A stretch of 64,000 nt of DNA, taken from contig NZ_QAYX01000022.1 in assembly GCF_003054705.1 (NCBI RefSeq), positions 1 to 64,000 of the forward strand. The letters run 5' to 3'. Numbering within the stretch: position 1 is the stretch's first letter; every line of letters begins with the position of its first letter. The position numbers were made by a program, and so were the translations under genes. This document shows, piece by piece, positions 18,207 to 26,204 of this stretch. The notes below the pieces were generated by a model. That model saw nothing but the letters and a program-made list of their open reading frames with translations, was not told the origin of the DNA and made no database searches. This DNA is from Opitutus sp. ER46. Its GTDB lineage: Bacteria; Verrucomicrobiota; Verrucomicrobiia; Opitutales; Opitutaceae.

Positions 18207-19259
18207 ATGGAACCCAACGAAGGCATCATCCTGCTCGACCCGTTTCCGCGCCGCATTGACCGCATCTTCGACGAGCCGACGAAACGCCGGCTCGAGAAAC
18301 TCGGCCGGGTGCTCTGGCACGACGGTTCGCCGGCGGCGGCCGAGCACATTGACCGGCATCTGCCGCAGACCATCGCGCTGATCGGGCAGTCGCCGCTCGA
18401 CAAGGCGCGCCTCGACCGCGCGCCGCATCTCCGCGCGGTGTTCAACGTCGAGAGCAACTTTCTGCCCAACGTCGACTACGCCGAGTGCCACCGCCGAGGA
18501 ATCCCGGTGCTGTCAACGGGGCCGGTGTACGCGCGGCCGGTGGCCGAGATGGTCCTCGGCATGGCGCTGTCGCTGGCGCGGCGCATTCACGAAGCGGATG
18601 CGGCGGTCCGGGCCGGACGGGAGTTCAAGGGCGACAACCACGACTCGTTCCTTCTGCACGGGAAGCCGCTCGCGATCGTCGGCTTCGGCAATCTCGGCCG
18701 CGCGCTGCTGCCGCTCCTGCGGCCGTTTTCGCGCGAGATCCTCATCCATGATCCGTGGGTGCATCCGTCGGTGCTCCGGGAGAATGACGTCATCCCGGCA
18801 TCGCTCGACGAGTGTTTTGCCCGGGCGCGCGTGGTCTTCCTCCTGGCGGCGAACACGAGCGAGAACACGGGCCGGATCGGCGCGCGGCATTTCGCGAGCA
18901 TGCAGCGGGGAAGCGTGGTGATCCTGGCGAGCCGGGCGGAGCTCGTGAACTTCCCGGAACTCCTGGCGGCAGCGGCGAGCGGGCACATCCGCGCGGGCAT
19001 CGACGTTTGGCCGACCGAGCCGATCCCGAAGGACGAGCTCGGCCGCAACACGCCGAACACGCTCGTGGCGGCCCATCGCGCCGGCAGCATTCCGGAAATC
19101 CAGCCGCTCATCGGGCAGCTCGTGGCCGACGATCTCGAAGCCATCCTGGCGGGCCTGCCGCCACAGCGCTGCCAGCGCGCGGCACTCGAGACGGTGGGCA
19201 AGTTGCGCAGCAAACCGGTCGGCGCATGGTCGCTGTCCGACACCACGCGAAAACCCTGA
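18207..19259 (+). CDS. D-2-hydroxyacid dehydrogenase family protein
   Basis: NAD(P)-dependent oxidoreductase, 350 residues. The Rossmann motif is GFGNLGRA. The catalytic triad of the family is visible as Arg in ILASRAELVN, Glu in DVWPTEPIP and His in VAAHRAGSIPE. It acts on 2-hydroxy/2-keto acids or sugar-derived acids. It sits 13 bp upstream of the epimerase and downstream of the lyase, so it may process uronic or aldonic acids; that link is inference. Confidence 0.85.
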   Translation: MEPNEGIILLDPFPRRIDRIFDEPTKRRLEKLGRVLWHDGSPAAAEHIDRHLPQTIALIGQSPLDKARLDRAPHLRAVFNVESNFLPNVDYAECHRRGIPVLSTGPVYARPVAEMVLGMALSLARRIHEADAAVRAGREFKGDNHDSFLLHGKPLAIVGFGNLGRALLPLLRPFSREILIHDPWVHPSVLRENDVIPASLDECFARARVVFLLAANTSENTGRIGARHFASMQRGSVVILASRAELVNFPELLAAAASGHIRAGIDVWPTEPIPKDELGRNTPNTLVAAHRAGSIPEIQPLIGQLVADDLEAILAGLPPQRCQRAALETVGKLRSKPVGAWSLSDTTRKP

Positions 19260-19272
19260 GCCTCCTCCTCCC

Positions 19273-20298
19273 ATGAAAATCCTCTTTATCGGCGGCTCGG
19301 GCGTGATCAGCCGGGCGGCCACCGAGCTCACGCTCGCGCAGGGCCACGAGCTCTGGTTGCTGAACCGCGGCCAACGCCGGCCGATTCCGGGCGTGCGCTC
19401 GCTGGTGGCGGACATAGCGAACCCGGAGGCGGCGCGCGCCGCGCTGCGCGGGCACAGCTGGGATGTCGTGGTGGAGTGGATCGGCTTCACGCCGGCGGAC
19501 GTCCGGCGCGACCTGGGGCTGTTCCGCGACTGCACGCGGCAGTATGTCTTCATCAGCTCGGCGAGCGTGTACCAGAAGCCCCTCGGGCACTACCTGATCA
19601 CGGAGTCCACCCCGCGGGCGAATCCGCATTGGGAATACTCGCGCCAGAAGATCGCGTGTGAGCTCGAACTCGAGGCGGCGTACCGTGACACCGGCTTTCC
19701 CGCCGTGATCGTCCGTCCCTCGCTGACCTACGGCGAGGACCAGGTGCCGCTCGTGCTCAATGCGTGGAACCAGAGCTGGACGACGATTGACCGGATGCGC
19801 CGCGGCGCGCCGGTGATCATTCCGGGCGATGGCTCGTCGCTGTGGACGATCACGCACAACACCGATTTCGCGGCGGGCATCGTGGGGCTCTTCGGCAATC
19901 CGGCTACGCTCGGCCACGCGTTTCACATCACCTCGGACGAGGTGCTCACGTGGAACCAGATTTTCCAGCAGGCGGCGGAGGCGGCCGGGGTGAAGACGCC
20001 GCGCTTCGTCCACATTCCGTCGGACTTCATCATTTCCTGCGTGCCGGCGGTGGAAGGTACGCTGCTCGGCGACAAGGCGGTGTCGGCGGTGTTCGATAAC
20101 ACGAAGATCAAGCGCTTCGTGCCCGGCTTCACCGCGAAGACGCGCTTTGCGGACGGGATTCGGAAGACGATTGCCTGGTTCGACGCCGATCCCGCGCGGC
20201 AGCAGATCGACGCCGCGACCAATGCACGCTGGGACAAACTCGTCGCCGCCTACGAAGCCGGCTGCGCCCTCGCGCGCGAGCGGTTCGCCGCGGCGTAG
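19273..20298 (+). CDS. NAD-dependent epimerase/dehydratase family protein
   Basis: Extended SDR, 341 residues. The N-terminal nucleotide-binding motif is GGSGVIS, the serine-containing segment is FISSASVYQKP, and the catalytic Tyr-x3-Lys is YSRQK. A similar fold occurs in RNA-binding CSP41-like SDRs. Probably in one transcript with the dehydrogenase. Substrate unknown. Confidence 0.85.
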   Translation: MKILFIGGSGVISRAATELTLAQGHELWLLNRGQRRPIPGVRSLVADIANPEAARAALRGHSWDVVVEWIGFTPADVRRDLGLFRDCTRQYVFISSASVYQKPLGHYLITESTPRANPHWEYSRQKIACELELEAAYRDTGFPAVIVRPSLTYGEDQVPLVLNAWNQSWTTIDRMRRGAPVIIPGDGSSLWTITHNTDFAAGIVGLFGNPATLGHAFHITSDEVLTWNQIFQQAAEAAGVKTPRFVHIPSDFIISCVPAVEGTLLGDKAVSAVFDNTKIKRFVPGFTAKTRFADGIRKTIAWFDADPARQQIDAATNARWDKLVAAYEAGCALARERFAAA

Positions 20299-20402
20299 TT
20301 GGTCAGAGCGAGGCCCCGGCGCGCGGCCGCAGAGTACATTGAGGAGGCGTCGAGACGGCCGCTCGCGTCGAAATGTATTATAAAATGGACAAAGAGGCCA
20401 CG

Positions 20403-20432
20403 AAATGGCCATTTTATGGCCATTCTATGGCC
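20403..20432 (+). promoter_or_regulatory. Candidate HipB-type operator, three 11-bp ATGGCC units
   Basis: AAATGGCCATTT (20403-20414) is a perfect 12-bp palindrome. ATGGCC recurs at 20416 and 20427, so the GGCC cores are 11 bp apart, close to one helical turn. The last unit overlaps the preferred antitoxin start codon. An AT-rich stretch (TATTATAAAAT, 20376-20386) upstream could hold the -10 element. Confidence 0.5.
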
Positions 20433-20759
20433 CGGATCGTGCCCATTCTCTTCCCCGCCCAAGCCCGCCAACTCGAGGCTTTGGGGGAGCGGTTGCGCCT
20501 TGCGCGGTTGCGACGGCGGTATTCCGCAGCTGCGGTGGCAACCCGGGCCGGAGTGACGCGGACGACGCTGCACCGAGCCGAACGGGGTGACCCCGGTGTT
20601 TCGCTCGGAACCTACGGGGCTGTGCTGCGCGTGCTAGGGCTGCATGGCGATCTGGACACGGTGGCGCGAGATGACGAACTCGGGCGGAAACTACAGGACC
20701 TAAACCTGCCGGCGCGTCGGACGGCACCTCGCCGGGCCCAACCCCGTCCGCCATCGTGA
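20427..20759 (+). CDS. hipB: HipB-like helix-turn-helix antitoxin
   Basis: 110 residues from the ATG at 20427; a frame from 20373 adds 18 codons that translate the operator-like repeats. The HTH is the XRE type (about 25-75): LRLARLRRRYSAAAVATRAGV, then TRTTLHRAERGDPGVSLGTY. The tail is basic and Pro/Arg-rich. Its stop overlaps the GTG of the kinase gene (GTGA), so the two are coupled. Expected role: represses the pair and neutralises the HipA-like kinase. Confidence 0.8.
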   Translation: MARIVPILFPAQARQLEALGERLRLARLRRRYSAAAVATRAGVTRTTLHRAERGDPGVSLGTYGAVLRVLGLHGDLDTVARDDELGRKLQDLNLPARRTAPRRAQPRPPS

Positions 20760-22018
20760 AAGCGCGAAATCGCGAGGAAGTTGAGGTTCTGCTTGAGGCC
20801 GACTTCCTCGGCGCGGCCTTCCGGGTTGGGACGTTGTTCCACGCCGCGGCGCACGGTCGGGAGATCTTCTCGTTCGCCTATGAGCGGTCCTGGCTCGATC
20901 GAGGCGACGCTTTCGCCATCGATCCTGACCTTCAATTGCACGCAGGGGAGAGCTATGCGGCGAACGACACGGGCGTATTCCGCATCTTCTTGGATTCCGC
21001 ACCGGACCGTTGGGGGCGGTTGCTGCTGGACAGACGTGAAGTCTTGCGGGCGCGTGAAGCCAAGCGTCCGGTGCGGACGCTGGGTGAGTGGGATTACCTG
21101 CTCGGCGTTCACGATAGCTGTCGCATGGGCGCATTGCGCTTCCGGACGGGGCCGGACCAACCCTTCCTCGACGATGACGACGGCCTCGCTGCCCCGCCGC
21201 TCGCGTCGTTGCGGGAGTTGGAGGCTGCGTCTCTCGCGTTGGAAGCCCCGGGTGCGCCTGAGCGGAAGGAGTTTTCCCGCTGGCTCATGGCACTGCTGGC
21301 CCCGGGTAGCTCGCTGGGTGGGGCCCGGCCGAAAGCAAACTTCACCCATCGGGATGGATCGCTGTGGATCGCGAAGTTTCCCAGCCGGGATGATCGGCGT
21401 GACATGGGGGCGTGGGAGTTGCTTGTGCACGAATTGGCGGTTGCGGCCGGGGTGGACGTGGCCCGGGCGGAGCTGTTGTCGCTCTCAGGTCGGCACCGCA
21501 CCTTCGCCACGAGGCGATTCGACCGGGTTTCGGGTGGCAGGCGGTTCTTCGTCTCGGCCATGACGCTGTTGGGGCGGACTGATGGCCAGGGAGGCAGCTA
21601 TCTCGACCTCGCTGAGTTCCTCACGACGCGGGGCAGCGTGCGGCATCGGGCGGATGATCTTCGCCAGCTTTGGACGCGGGTGGCGTTCAGTGTCTGCGCT
21701 GGCAACACCGACGATCATCTTCGCAACCACGGGTTCATCCTGGAGGCGGATGGCTGGCGGCTTGCGCCAGCCTACGATCTCAACGCCAATCCCGAGCGGC
21801 GATTGCACACGCTCGCGATCGACGAACGTGACCCGACCCCAGATCCAGCCATCGTGCTTGCAACTGCGCCGTATTATGGGCTGAAGCCGCAGGTTGCCGA
21901 CGGCATCATGGCCAAAGTTCGCGGCGCGGTGGCGCAGTGGCGCGACGTGGCGCGCCGGCTGCGAATTCCCCGGGACGAAATCGAACTGCTGGCGCCGGCA
22001 TTCGCCGAGCGGCGTTAA
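20756..22018 (+). CDS. hipA: HipA-like serine/threonine kinase toxin
   Basis: 420 residues, full length, GTG start overlapping the antitoxin stop. HipA-family features: a phosphate-binding loop SSLGGARPKA near residue 180, catalytic NTDDHLRNHGF with NTDDH at 317-321, and the metal-binding LAPAYDLN that follows. Classical HipA phosphorylates glutamyl-tRNA synthetase and induces persistence; whether this one shares that target is unknown. All catalytic residues appear intact. Confidence 0.88.
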   Translation: MKARNREEVEVLLEADFLGAAFRVGTLFHAAAHGREIFSFAYERSWLDRGDAFAIDPDLQLHAGESYAANDTGVFRIFLDSAPDRWGRLLLDRREVLRAREAKRPVRTLGEWDYLLGVHDSCRMGALRFRTGPDQPFLDDDDGLAAPPLASLRELEAASLALEAPGAPERKEFSRWLMALLAPGSSLGGARPKANFTHRDGSLWIAKFPSRDDRRDMGAWELLVHELAVAAGVDVARAELLSLSGRHRTFATRRFDRVSGGRRFFVSAMTLLGRTDGQGGSYLDLAEFLTTRGSVRHRADDLRQLWTRVAFSVCAGNTDDHLRNHGFILEADGWRLAPAYDLNANPERRLHTLAIDERDPTPDPAIVLATAPYYGLKPQVADGIMAKVRGAVAQWRDVARRLRIPRDEIELLAPAFAERR

Positions 22019-22046
22019 GCGGCGCGGGTTCGGCTGCTCGGCCGCG

Positions 22047-22070
22047 CCGTTTTCGCGGCAGCGAAAACGG
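22047..22070. terminator. Candidate bidirectional hairpin between convergent genes
   Basis: A perfect 10-bp stem, CCGTTTTCGC with GCGAAAACGG, over GGCA, sits in the 53 bp between the hipA-like stop and the stop of the opposing dehydrogenase gene. No U-tract on either side, so the terminator role is inferred from position. The stem core equals the hairpin at 174-196. Confidence 0.5.
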
Positions 22071-22071
22071 G

Positions 22072-23487
22072 CTAGTCGGCCGGGACGAGGCGGGCGATCT
22101 GGTCGGGATCGTTGAAGGCGATGTAGAGGTAGCCGTCGGGACCGTTGGCGACGTCGCGAATCCGGCCGAGGTCCTTCACGATCAGCTCCTGGCCGGTCAC
22201 GCGATTGTCCTCGATGACCACGCGCCGGAGTTCCTCGGCGGCGAGCGAGCCGACGAACAGGTTGCCGGTCCAGCGCGGGAACCGGGTGCCGGTGTAGAAA
22301 TCGAGTCCGCACACCGCGATGGAGGGCGTCCAGTGGATCACCGGCTGCTCCATGCCCTCGTGGGCGGTCTCGCCGGTGATCGGCGTGCCGTCGTAGTTCA
22401 TGCCGTAGGTGATCACGGGCCAGCCGTAGTTCCGGCCGCGCTCGATCAGGTTGAGTTCGTCGCCGCCGCGCGGCCCGTGCTCGGTTTCCCACAGCCGGCC
22501 GGTGCGCGGGTCGAAATCGAGGCCCTGGGGGTTGCGGTTGCCGTAGGCCCAGATCGAGCCGATCGCGCCGGCCTGGCCGGCGAAGGGGTTGTCGGAGGGA
22601 ATCCGGCCGTCGTCGTGGATGCGATGGATCTTGCCGTTGGGCCGGTGGACGTCCTGCGCGTGCTCCTTCCGACCGCGTTCGCCATGGCTAAAGAAGAGGT
22701 AACCCTTGCCATCGAAGGCGAGCCGGCAGCCGTAGTGGACGCCGCCCGCGGGGAGATACGTCTCAAGCGGGGCGGCCCAGATCGGGTGTTCGTCGACCCA
22801 CGCGCCGTCGCGAATCCGGCCCCGGACGATCTTGGTCATGCTGACGGCCTCGCCGCTGGCGTTGCGGGTCGGATGGCTGAACGAGAGGTAGATCCAGCCG
22901 TTGCGGGCAAAGTCGGGATGCACCGCGACGTCGAGGAGTCCGCCCTGGCCGTTCGCGGTCACCTCGGGCGTACCCGAAATCGCGTTACGCTGCAGCCTGC
23001 CGTCGCGGGCAATCCGGAGGTGCCCGGCCTTTTCGGTGATCAGCATCTGGCCGTCGGGCAGCCAATCGACGGACCACGGCGTGCGCACGCCATCGACCAC
23101 GGGCTCAACGCGAAACGAGTGCTGGGAGGACTTAATGACGCGGTTGCGGCTGACGCTCGGGCGGGCGGGCTGGGCCTTGGCGCGGCTTTCGTGAATGAAG
23201 ATGACGAGCGAGCGGATCTCGGCGTCGGAGAGGCCCGCCTTGAAACTGGGCATTCCGGCGTCGCCGGTGCCGTCGCGAATGATGCGGGCAAGCATGGCGT
23301 CCTCGGGGCCGTAGCGCCACTGGTCGTCGAGCATGCTCGGCGCGCTGTCGCTGCCCTGCAGCGCTCGGCCGTGGCACGAAGCGCAGAGCTGGGCGTACAG
23401 CGAGGGCGCGTCGCGGCGCTGCGCCAGGCCGAGGGAGACAAACGTGAGTGAGCCGAGGAGGGCGACCGTCAGGTGGGCGGGTTTCAT
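22072..23487 (-). CDS. PQQ-type sugar dehydrogenase with N-terminal cytochrome c domain
   Basis: 471 residues from the ATG at 23487, at a signal peptide (KPAHLTVALLGSLTFVSLGLAQ). A class I cytochrome c domain follows (CASCH haem motif, then GMPSFKAGLSD with a Met ligand), then a six-bladed propeller of the glucose/sorbosone dehydrogenase family (PWSVDWLPDGQMLITEKAG, GGLLDVAVHPDFARNGWIYLS, QGLDFDPRTGRLWETEHGPRGGDELN). A periplasmic aldose oxidase feeding electrons through its own haem is the likely role. Confidence 0.85.
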   Translation of the reverse strand: MKPAHLTVALLGSLTFVSLGLAQRRDAPSLYAQLCASCHGRALQGSDSAPSMLDDQWRYGPEDAMLARIIRDGTGDAGMPSFKAGLSDAEIRSLVIFIHESRAKAQPARPSVSRNRVIKSSQHSFRVEPVVDGVRTPWSVDWLPDGQMLITEKAGHLRIARDGRLQRNAISGTPEVTANGQGGLLDVAVHPDFARNGWIYLSFSHPTRNASGEAVSMTKIVRGRIRDGAWVDEHPIWAAPLETYLPAGGVHYGCRLAFDGKGYLFFSHGERGRKEHAQDVHRPNGKIHRIHDDGRIPSDNPFAGQAGAIGSIWAYGNRNPQGLDFDPRTGRLWETEHGPRGGDELNLIERGRNYGWPVITYGMNYDGTPITGETAHEGMEQPVIHWTPSIAVCGLDFYTGTRFPRWTGNLFVGSLAAEELRRVVIEDNRVTGQELIVKDLGRIRDVANGPDGYLYIAFNDPDQIARLVPAD

Positions 23488-23570
23488 GGGAGCAGTGCGG
23501 AGGGGCGGGGGCGCGCGCACCGTTCCATCGCCTGCGCGCAGGGTCAAATGGGGGGCGGGGGGGCCCTGGC

Positions 23571-23700
23571 CTTTCTCATACTCTTCCTCTTTCTCTTACT
23601 CTCATTCGTTCATCCCGGTTCTCGGTCTCGCGCCGCGCATCGCGCGGCGCGAACGGATGAGAGTAAGAGAAAGAGGAAGAGGAAGAGTATGAGAAAGAGT
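23571..23700. repeat. Large inverted repeat of the purine-rich phrase around a GC hairpin
   Basis: A roughly 37-bp pyrimidine arm (23571-23607) and its purine-rich inverse (23656-23700, with one extra AAGAGG unit) flank a perfect 9-bp stem, GCGCCGCGC with GCGCGGCGC over ATC. It lies between the divergent dehydrogenase and DUF2293 genes and fills much of the 301-bp gap. Confidence 0.7.
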
Positions 23701-23788
23701 GTCGGGGCGGCCCCCTCTTTGGCCCAAAAACCCGCGCTTGAGGTCATCGGGGGGCGCTGATTGTCGTATCGGCCCCCTCTGATCTTCC

Positions 23789-24490
23789 ATGTCCATTTAC
23801 GCTCGTGAGGTTCGCCCGGCGCCGATGCCGCGGCACGTCATCAATGAACGCGCCGCACTCGAGCGCGTGCCGGACGATTGGGACCTTCTGCCGCCGGGCG
23901 ACGCGGCGCTGAGCCGACGGATCAAGGAGGACGGGCCGACGATCACCGTGATCGAGATGAAGGGGCGGAAACGCTTCTCGCGCGGGATCTGGGCGCCGGC
24001 GAATCGGATCGCGGCGCTGCGAGCGGAGCGACAGGTGGAGCTGCAGGATCCGAGTTACCAGAAGCGCCTCGATGCCGGACGGGCGCGGCGCGCGGCGGCG
24101 GAGGAGGACTACGCGGTGGATTTCACGACGGCGGTATTCCGGTACCTGGCGTTTCACGCCCGGCACGAAGCGGCGGCGCGGGCCCTGGCCGGGCTCATCG
24201 CGGCTCACGCCACGCCGGTGGGCAGTGGGACGGTGGCGCGCACGAAACGCATTCCGGTCGAAGCGCGCGCCGAAGCGGCAACCATCGCCTGGCTGCGCCA
24301 CCAGACCACGGGCTACGATGACATGGTGATCCCGCGCGAGAAGGGGCGCCGCCGCGAGGTCCGCCGCATGCTGGCGCAGCGCTCAGTGCGACTCCTGGAA
24401 AAGTACCGATCCGGCGCGCCGTTTGACCCGGCGCAGTGTCCGCTCCACACGGCGCTGGCCCCGCACCTGGCAGTGCGCACGATCGGCTGA
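23789..24490 (+). CDS. DUF2293 domain-containing protein
   Basis: 233 residues. The C-terminal two thirds match what I recall of DUF2293: the conserved stretch ATIAWLRHQTTGYDDM followed by VIPREKGRRREVRRML. The N-terminal part is charged and probably helical. The domain is small and basic and is thought to bind nucleic acid; no enzymatic motif is visible. It is divergent from the dehydrogenase and convergent with the response regulator. Confidence 0.7.
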   Translation: MSIYAREVRPAPMPRHVINERAALERVPDDWDLLPPGDAALSRRIKEDGPTITVIEMKGRKRFSRGIWAPANRIAALRAERQVELQDPSYQKRLDAGRARRAAAEEDYAVDFTTAVFRYLAFHARHEAAARALAGLIAAHATPVGSGTVARTKRIPVEARAEAATIAWLRHQTTGYDDMVIPREKGRRREVRRMLAQRSVRLLEKYRSGAPFDPAQCPLHTALAPHLAVRTIG

Positions 24491-24510
24491 CCCACCGCGC
24501 GCGGCGGGCG

Positions 24511-24966
24511 TCACTCGGGCTTGGTCATGCCCTCGAACACGACGCCGTCGGCAGGCTGGCCGGCGGGACGAGCCGAGACGGTTTGGACAATGTCACGAAA
24601 GACCGGGGCGGCGGGATACTTCACCAAATAGCCGTGGGCGCCGAGTTCGTACGCCCGGCGCACGTCACGGGCCTCGGCCGAGGAGGAGAGCACGATGACG
24701 GCGGTGCCGCGCAACGCGGGTTGCGCGCGGATCCACTCCAGCACCTCGAAGCCGCTGCGCAGCGGCAGCTTCAGGTCGAGAAAGACGACGCGCGGCAGCA
24801 GCTCGGCCGGCCCTTGCGCCAGTTCCGCGAGCTGGTCGATCGCCGCCTGTCCGTTGGTGGCCACGCCCAGCGGGTTCCGAATGTCCGCTTTCATGAGCAG
24901 CCGGCGGAAGAGGAACAGGTCGTCGTCCGAATCCTCGACGACGAAGATGGGAAAGCGGTCAGGCAT
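24511..24966 (-). CDS. Single-domain response regulator
   Basis: 151 residues from the ATG at 24966; an upstream in-frame start (25047) only adds an Ala/Pro/Ser leader. The receiver fold has the acidic pair in VVEDSDDD, the phospho-acceptor Asp in VVFLDLKLP, Ser in VLSSSAEA and Lys in YLVKYPAA. There is no output domain, so it acts through protein contact, as in the Rcp1/CheY-like group. It is downstream of the site-2 protease gene. Confidence 0.88.
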   Translation of the reverse strand: MPDRFPIFVVEDSDDDLFLFRRLLMKADIRNPLGVATNGQAAIDQLAELAQGPAELLPRVVFLDLKLPLRSGFEVLEWIRAQPALRGTAVIVLSSSAEARDVRRAYELGAHGYLVKYPAAPVFRDIVQTVSARPAGQPADGVVFEGMTKPE

Positions 24967-25139
24967 GGACGACGCGGGCACCTCCATCCGCGCCGGGGAA
25001 CGGGCGGAAGGCGGAGCGGCCGGAAAGGGTGCGAGGGAAGAGGACAAAGCGGCGTGGAGTGGCGGTTTGAAAGGACGGCGCGATGGACCGCCGAACCGGG
25101 CGAAGGCTCCCCGTCAGATGAAAATCCCGTAGGGCGGGC

Positions 25140-25964
25140 TCAGGAGCGGAGCAGGGGCGGCTCATCGGTCGGTGGGGTTGATTCCGCCTGGTGGATCCGC
25201 GCGATGGTCTCGCGCCAGTGGGCGTCGTCGCGCTCGCGGCGGATGGCGGCCCGGTACTCGAGTTCGCCGGCGATCAGGATGAACCCGAGCAGGGCGGCGG
25301 TGAGATAAAGCGGGGACTCGCCGTAGAAGAGCGGCACCGCGATCACGCCGATGATGCCGATTCCCGCGAGTACCTTGGCGATGTTGGCGGCGATGCGGGT
25401 GGCGCGCAGGTAGGGCAGACGCGAAGCGAGGGCCGCGCGCAGGATACGGCCGCCGTCCATCGGAAATACCGGGACGAGGTTGAACAGGCCCATGATGAGG
25501 TTCCAGTGGGCGAGCAGTTGCGCGAAGCCTCTGGCATCGGCGGTGAAACCGTACTGTCCCCACGGCCAGCCGGCGGGGGCGCCGATGAACAGGAAGATCA
25601 GGCCGGCGATGGCGAAGTTCACCGCCGGGCCGGCGACGGTGATAAGGAGCTCGCGGGCCGGTTGGCGCGGGATGGTGTCGAACTCCGCCATGCCACCGAT
25701 CGGCATCAAGAGGATGCGGCGGACGCCCACGCCGAACTGCATCGCGGTCAGGGAATGGCCCAGCTCGTGGAGGACGACGCAGGTGAAGAATGCGAGCAGG
25801 ATGCCGACGTTCCACGCCATATCCACCCATCCGCCGCCTTGACCCGTTTTCGGATCCGCCTGCCAGCCCTCCCACGCCACGAACCCGAGCAGCAGGAAGA
25901 ACGAGGAATGCACCGCCAACTGAATCCCGCGCACCCGGAAAAGTTTAAGCGACCAGTTCAGCAT
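25140..25964 (-). CDS. Site-2 protease family (M50) membrane metallopeptidase
   Basis: 274 residues, about six membrane segments. The zinc motif HELGH is at residues 66-70 and the second signature NLVPVFPMDGGR carries the third ligand Asp. It lacks the CBS domains and the PDZ domain of other M50 groups. It may release a membrane-bound regulator by intramembrane proteolysis; the target is unknown. It is divergent from the sigma-54 activator at 26205, which is only a positional hint. Confidence 0.85.
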   Translation of the reverse strand: MLNWSLKLFRVRGIQLAVHSSFFLLLGFVAWEGWQADPKTGQGGGWVDMAWNVGILLAFFTCVVLHELGHSLTAMQFGVGVRRILLMPIGGMAEFDTIPRQPARELLITVAGPAVNFAIAGLIFLFIGAPAGWPWGQYGFTADARGFAQLLAHWNLIMGLFNLVPVFPMDGGRILRAALASRLPYLRATRIAANIAKVLAGIGIIGVIAVPLFYGESPLYLTAALLGFILIAGELEYRAAIRRERDDAHWRETIARIHQAESTPPTDEPPLLRS

Positions 25965-26078
25965 CAGGACGTGGCAGGGTCTCGGAGATAGAAGGGAAAC
26001 GGGCTGGAGACGCCGGCGCGAGCGGCGGTTTCACGGTGCCGTCAAACCGACCGAAAACAAGCCATTGCATCGATTTAC

Positions 26079-26095
26079 TGGCCCGAAGTTTGCTA
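26079..26095 (+). promoter_or_regulatory. Sigma-54 (RpoN) type -24/-12 promoter
   Basis: TGGCCCG, four bases, TTGCTA: the GG and GC doublets are exactly 10 bp apart, as in the TGGCAC-N5-TTGC consensus. It lies 110 bp upstream of the sigma-54 activator gene, on the same strand. Confidence 0.65.
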
Positions 26096-26204
26096 CGGAA
26101 CCCGTGGACGGCCGCCTTCCGGTCAGGAGCCGAACGCCCGCAGTTCGCGCTTTGCGGCTGCGGCAATCGGTTCCAGTGTGGGCGCTCCGTCCCGAACCTC
26201 TCGC

